Below, in pieces: positions 61,804-64,000 of a DNA stretch of 64,000 bases. Made by a program: the position numbers and the translations under genes. Within the stretch, counting starts at the first letter, position 1. Every line of letters begins with the position of its first letter. Under the pieces are notes generated by a model. That model made no database searches and was not told the origin of the DNA. It was given only the letters and a program-made list of their open reading frames with translations. The DNA comes from Streptomyces sp. ICC1 (GTDB lineage Bacteria > Actinomycetota > Actinomycetes > Streptomycetales > Streptomycetaceae), in assembly GCF_003287935.1 (NCBI RefSeq), contig NZ_CP030287.1, positions 248,001-312,000 on the forward strand. Direction: 5' to 3'.

Positions 61804-63024
61804 GTGACGACTAACCCCGGACGCTTCGGCTCCGCCCGGCAGTGGACGCGGGACCATCCGCTGGCCAGCGACGCCGTGCTCGCGCTCGGAGCGCTCGTCG
61901 CCATGGTCGTCGGCTCCTTCGCCAACCCGCACGGGACCCACGGGCCGACCTTCGGGACCCGCACCCCCGAGGCGTTCTCGCTCGTGCTGATGGTCATCGG
62001 CGCGGCCGTCCTCGTGCTGCGGCGCAGGCGGCCCCGCACCGTACTGGCCGCGACGATCGGGCTCTCGCTGCTGGAGCTGACCACCGGGGAGCCGCGGGCG
62101 CCCGTCGCCATGTGCACGGTGATCGCCCTGTACACGCTGGCCTCCCGCAGCGACCGGCCCACCACCTGGCGGATCGGCCTGCTCACCATGGCCGGGCTGA
62201 CGGGCGTGGCCATGCTGGCCGGCCCGCTGCCCTGGTACGCGCAGGAGAACATCGGCATCTTCGCCTGGACCGGCATGGCCGCGGCCGCCGGGGACGCGGT
62301 GCGCAGCCGCCGGGCCTTCGTCGACGCCATCCAGGAGCGGGCCGAGCGCGCCGAGCGGACCCGGGAGGAGGAGGCCCGGCGGCGGGTCGCCGAGGAGCGG
62401 CTGCGCATCGCCCGGGACCTCCACGACGTGGTGGCCCACCACATCGCCCTGGTCAACGTGCAGGCCGGGGTGGCCGCGCACGTCATGGACAAGCGCCCCG
62501 ACCAGGCGAAGGAGGCGCTCGCCCACGTCCGCGACGCCAGCCGCTCCGCGCTGAACGAGCTGCGGGCCACCGTCGGGCTGCTGCGCCAGTCCGGGGATCC
62601 GGAGGCGCCGACCGAGCCCGCTCCGGGCCTGGCCGTGCTGGACGACCTCGTGGACACCTTCCGGCACGCCGGGCTCCCGGTGAAGGTGATCGTGCAGCTG
62701 GGACGCGACCGCGACCCGCTGCCGGCCGCCGTGGACCTGGCGGCGTACCGGGTGATCCAGGAGGCCCTGACCAACGTGCGCAAGCACGCCGGGCCGGGGG
62801 CGGACGCCGAGGTGAGCGTGGTCCGGGTGGGCGGCTCCGTGGAGGTGACCGTGCTGGACGACGGCGGCACCCCGGACGGTCCCGAGCCCCGGCCGGTGGA
62901 CGAGGGCGGCGGGCACGGCCTGCTCGGGATGCGCGAGCGGGCCGTCGCCCTGGGCGGCTCCTGCTTCGCCGGCCCCCGGTTCGGGGGCGGCTACCGGGTG
63001 CACGCGATCATCCCGGCGGGCTGA
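61804..63024 (+). CDS. HisKA_3 sensor histidine kinase without an adjacent regulator
   Basis: Membrane histidine kinase of 406 residues. Four to six helices fill residues 20-165. The coiled coil (about 170-200) leads to H207 in RIARDLHDVVAHHIALVNVQ, and the ATPase domain has the N-box EALTNVRKHAG and the G-box-like GHGLLGMRERAVALGG. The ATPase D-box reads VLDDGGTPDG. No response regulator follows; the GH114-like gene is convergent. The LuxR regulator at 49027 is the nearest candidate partner. TACCGT lies 6 bases before the GTG start. Confidence 0.88.
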   Translation: MTTNPGRFGSARQWTRDHPLASDAVLALGALVAMVVGSFANPHGTHGPTFGTRTPEAFSLVLMVIGAAVLVLRRRRPRTVLAATIGLSLLELTTGEPRAPVAMCTVIALYTLASRSDRPTTWRIGLLTMAGLTGVAMLAGPLPWYAQENIGIFAWTGMAAAAGDAVRSRRAFVDAIQERAERAERTREEEARRRVAEERLRIARDLHDVVAHHIALVNVQAGVAAHVMDKRPDQAKEALAHVRDASRSALNELRATVGLLRQSGDPEAPTEPAPGLAVLDDLVDTFRHAGLPVKVIVQLGRDRDPLPAAVDLAAYRVIQEALTNVRKHAGPGADAEVSVVRVGGSVEVTVLDDGGTPDGPEPRPVDEGGGHGLLGMRERAVALGGSCFAGPRFGGGYRVHAIIPAG

Positions 63025-63076
63025 CCCGGAGCCCCCGGGCCCCCGGCCCCGGTGGCCGGCGGCCCGGAGCCCCGGG

Positions 63077-63904
63077 CTACCGGCAGACCTGGCGCCAGAC
63101 GCCCAGTTCGTACTTCTTCTGCAGCGAGCTGAGCTTCGCCTCCCGGGCCCGCGGGCACCACTGCGCGAGCGGCTTCTCGTACTCGACGTGAAAGACCGCC
63201 TTGCCCGCCTCCACGAACGGGGCGAGCTTGTCGCACTCGTCGTACTGCATGCACTGCTCGTTGACCGCGAAATCGAACTCCCCCACCAGCTGCGGGATCT
63301 GGTCCAGGTCGTTCTTCAGCCCCACCGCGAGGCCCCGGTCGTGCGCGAGCTTCGCGATCAGCCGGTTGTACGCCAACTGGTCGGCGGCGGTGAGCGGGAA
63401 CCCTGACTTGTTGCGGTAGGCGTCCATGTTGTCCGGCTCCACGGCGTCGAAGCCCTTGTCCCGGCACATGTCGAACCGGGCGGCGATCAGCGGCTCCAGC
63501 TCCGCGAGCCGCCGGATGTCGAGCCAGCGCTCGCCCTCCCAGCCGTTGCCCTCCCCGCGCAGCGCCGGCGGGAAGGCCCCGGCGTCCGGCCGGAAGTCCT
63601 CCCAGGCTCCGGTGGAGAGGTAGCAGACGGTCCGCCGGCCGGCCGCCTTCAGCTCGGCGACCTGCTCCTTGGTGGTGGTGAACCCGTCGACGTCGTAGAC
63701 GGCCGCCTTCACCGAGGTGTCGAGCTTCCCGGTGAGCTGCCACTGCCAGCCGACGCCGGGCGCGGGCTGCCAGCGCTCCCCCGGCGCCGGGGCGGGCGAG
63801 AGGTCGTCCGGCAGGTCCTCGTCCTCCGGGGCGGACGTGCAGGACGCGAGGAGCAGCAGCGCCGCGAGGAGCAGCGTGCCGCGGCCCGCGAGGGTCCGTC
63901 TCAT
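63077..63904 (-). CDS. GH114-like (DUF297) secreted lipoprotein
   Basis: Lipoprotein of 275 residues. A signal with lipobox LLASC leads to an acidic linker, then a TIM-barrel-like domain related to endo-alpha-1,4-polygalactosaminidase (GH114). Motifs include AAVYDVDGFTTTKEQV, GRRTVCYLSTGAWEDFR, GFDAVEPDNMDAY and VNEQCMQYDEC. The Asp/Glu pair expected for hydrolysis of galactosamine polymers is plausible. ATG 63902-63904 has GGAGG at 7 bases and overlaps the preceding gene's stop by four bases, so it is co-translated with it. Confidence 0.87.
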   Translation of the reverse strand: MRRTLAGRGTLLLAALLLLASCTSAPEDEDLPDDLSPAPAPGERWQPAPGVGWQWQLTGKLDTSVKAAVYDVDGFTTTKEQVAELKAAGRRTVCYLSTGAWEDFRPDAGAFPPALRGEGNGWEGERWLDIRRLAELEPLIAARFDMCRDKGFDAVEPDNMDAYRNKSGFPLTAADQLAYNRLIAKLAHDRGLAVGLKNDLDQIPQLVGEFDFAVNEQCMQYDECDKLAPFVEAGKAVFHVEYEKPLAQWCPRAREAKLSSLQKKYELGVWRQVCR

Positions 63905-64000
63905 CCGGCGGCCTCCAGTGCGTACGGAAGGGTCCCCCACGGGTGCGCGCCCGTCCCGGGGACCGCGCAGTGCACGGCCGCGCCCCGCTGGACCGCGAGC
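63901..64000 (-). CDS. 3' end of an upstream gene (cut by window edge)
   Basis: The last 32 codons of a minus-strand gene end at TGA 63901-63903. The tail reads LAVQRGAAVHCAVPGTGAHP and finishes LEAAG. It overlaps the GH114-like start (ATGA), so the genes form an operon. I cannot name the product from this fragment. Confidence 0.6.
   Translation of the reverse strand, partial: LAVQRGAAVHCAVPGTGAHPWGTLPYALEAAG

Overview
The window is high-GC actinobacterial chromosome, almost certainly from a Streptomyces. Third codon positions are nearly all G or C, which throws long antisense shadow ORFs. Many starts are GTG or TTG, ATGA/GTGA overlaps join genes into operons, and the gene content matches the Streptomyces core. 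From memory, the order follows S. coelicolor SCO2119 to about SCO2176: pfkA, macRS, glkA, fadD, trpD, qcrCAB-ctaE, ctaCDF, nadA, pspA, cobUT. I could not run a search to confirm this synteny.

Region 1-24.5 kb holds the start of pfkA, a MacRS-like two-component pair, an acyltransferase, an esterase, glucokinase glkA, an ArsA-like ATPase with a degenerate P-loop, a lipid-transfer-fold protein, a metallophosphoesterase, a FadD15-like acyl-CoA ligase, a Tat-exported cholesterol oxidase (choA), a PimB-like mannosyltransferase, a lipoprotein metalloprotease, two tandem NlpC/P60 cell-wall hydrolases, a NYN-domain protein, a rhomboid protease, a class V aminotransferase and trpD.

Region 24.6-29.5 kb is the accessory highlight. 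Four minus-strand genes in the order GGPP synthase, CotB2-type terpene cyclase, P450, P450 reproduce the cyclooctatin (cot) cluster: cotB1-cotB2-cotB3-cotB4. The cyclase keeps every CotB2 active-site residue I could place, at a constant offset of 12. The cluster sits between trpD and qcrB, which are neighbours in S. coelicolor, and is flanked on both sides by strong hairpin terminators, so it looks like a self-contained insertion.

Region 29.5-39 kb encodes the cytochrome bc1-aa3 branch (qcrB, qcrA, qcrC, ctaE, then cta subunit IV, ctaD, ctaC), interrupted by a convergent pair: a pseudo-receiver protein and a lipoprotein L,D-transpeptidase. Region 39-46 kb has a cysteine desulfurase fused to a TusA domain, a PfkB-family sugar kinase, a large secreted membrane-anchored protein, an IscA/ErpA-type Fe-S carrier and nadA (Fe-S quinolinate synthase).

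Region 46-64 kb has an RND transporter, a NarL-type regulator, a glycosyltransferase with a repeat tail, cobS, the PspA/PspAA envelope-stress pair, membrane proteins, a methyltransferase, a metallo-hydrolase-like/CobU fusion, cobT, an MprF-like lysyltransferase, a histidine kinase and a GH114-like lipoprotein. About thirteen genes have a TANNNT box 5-9 nt before the start codon and no Shine-Dalgarno sequence, which suggests widespread leaderless transcription. I found no tRNA, rRNA, CRISPR array or insertion sequence.
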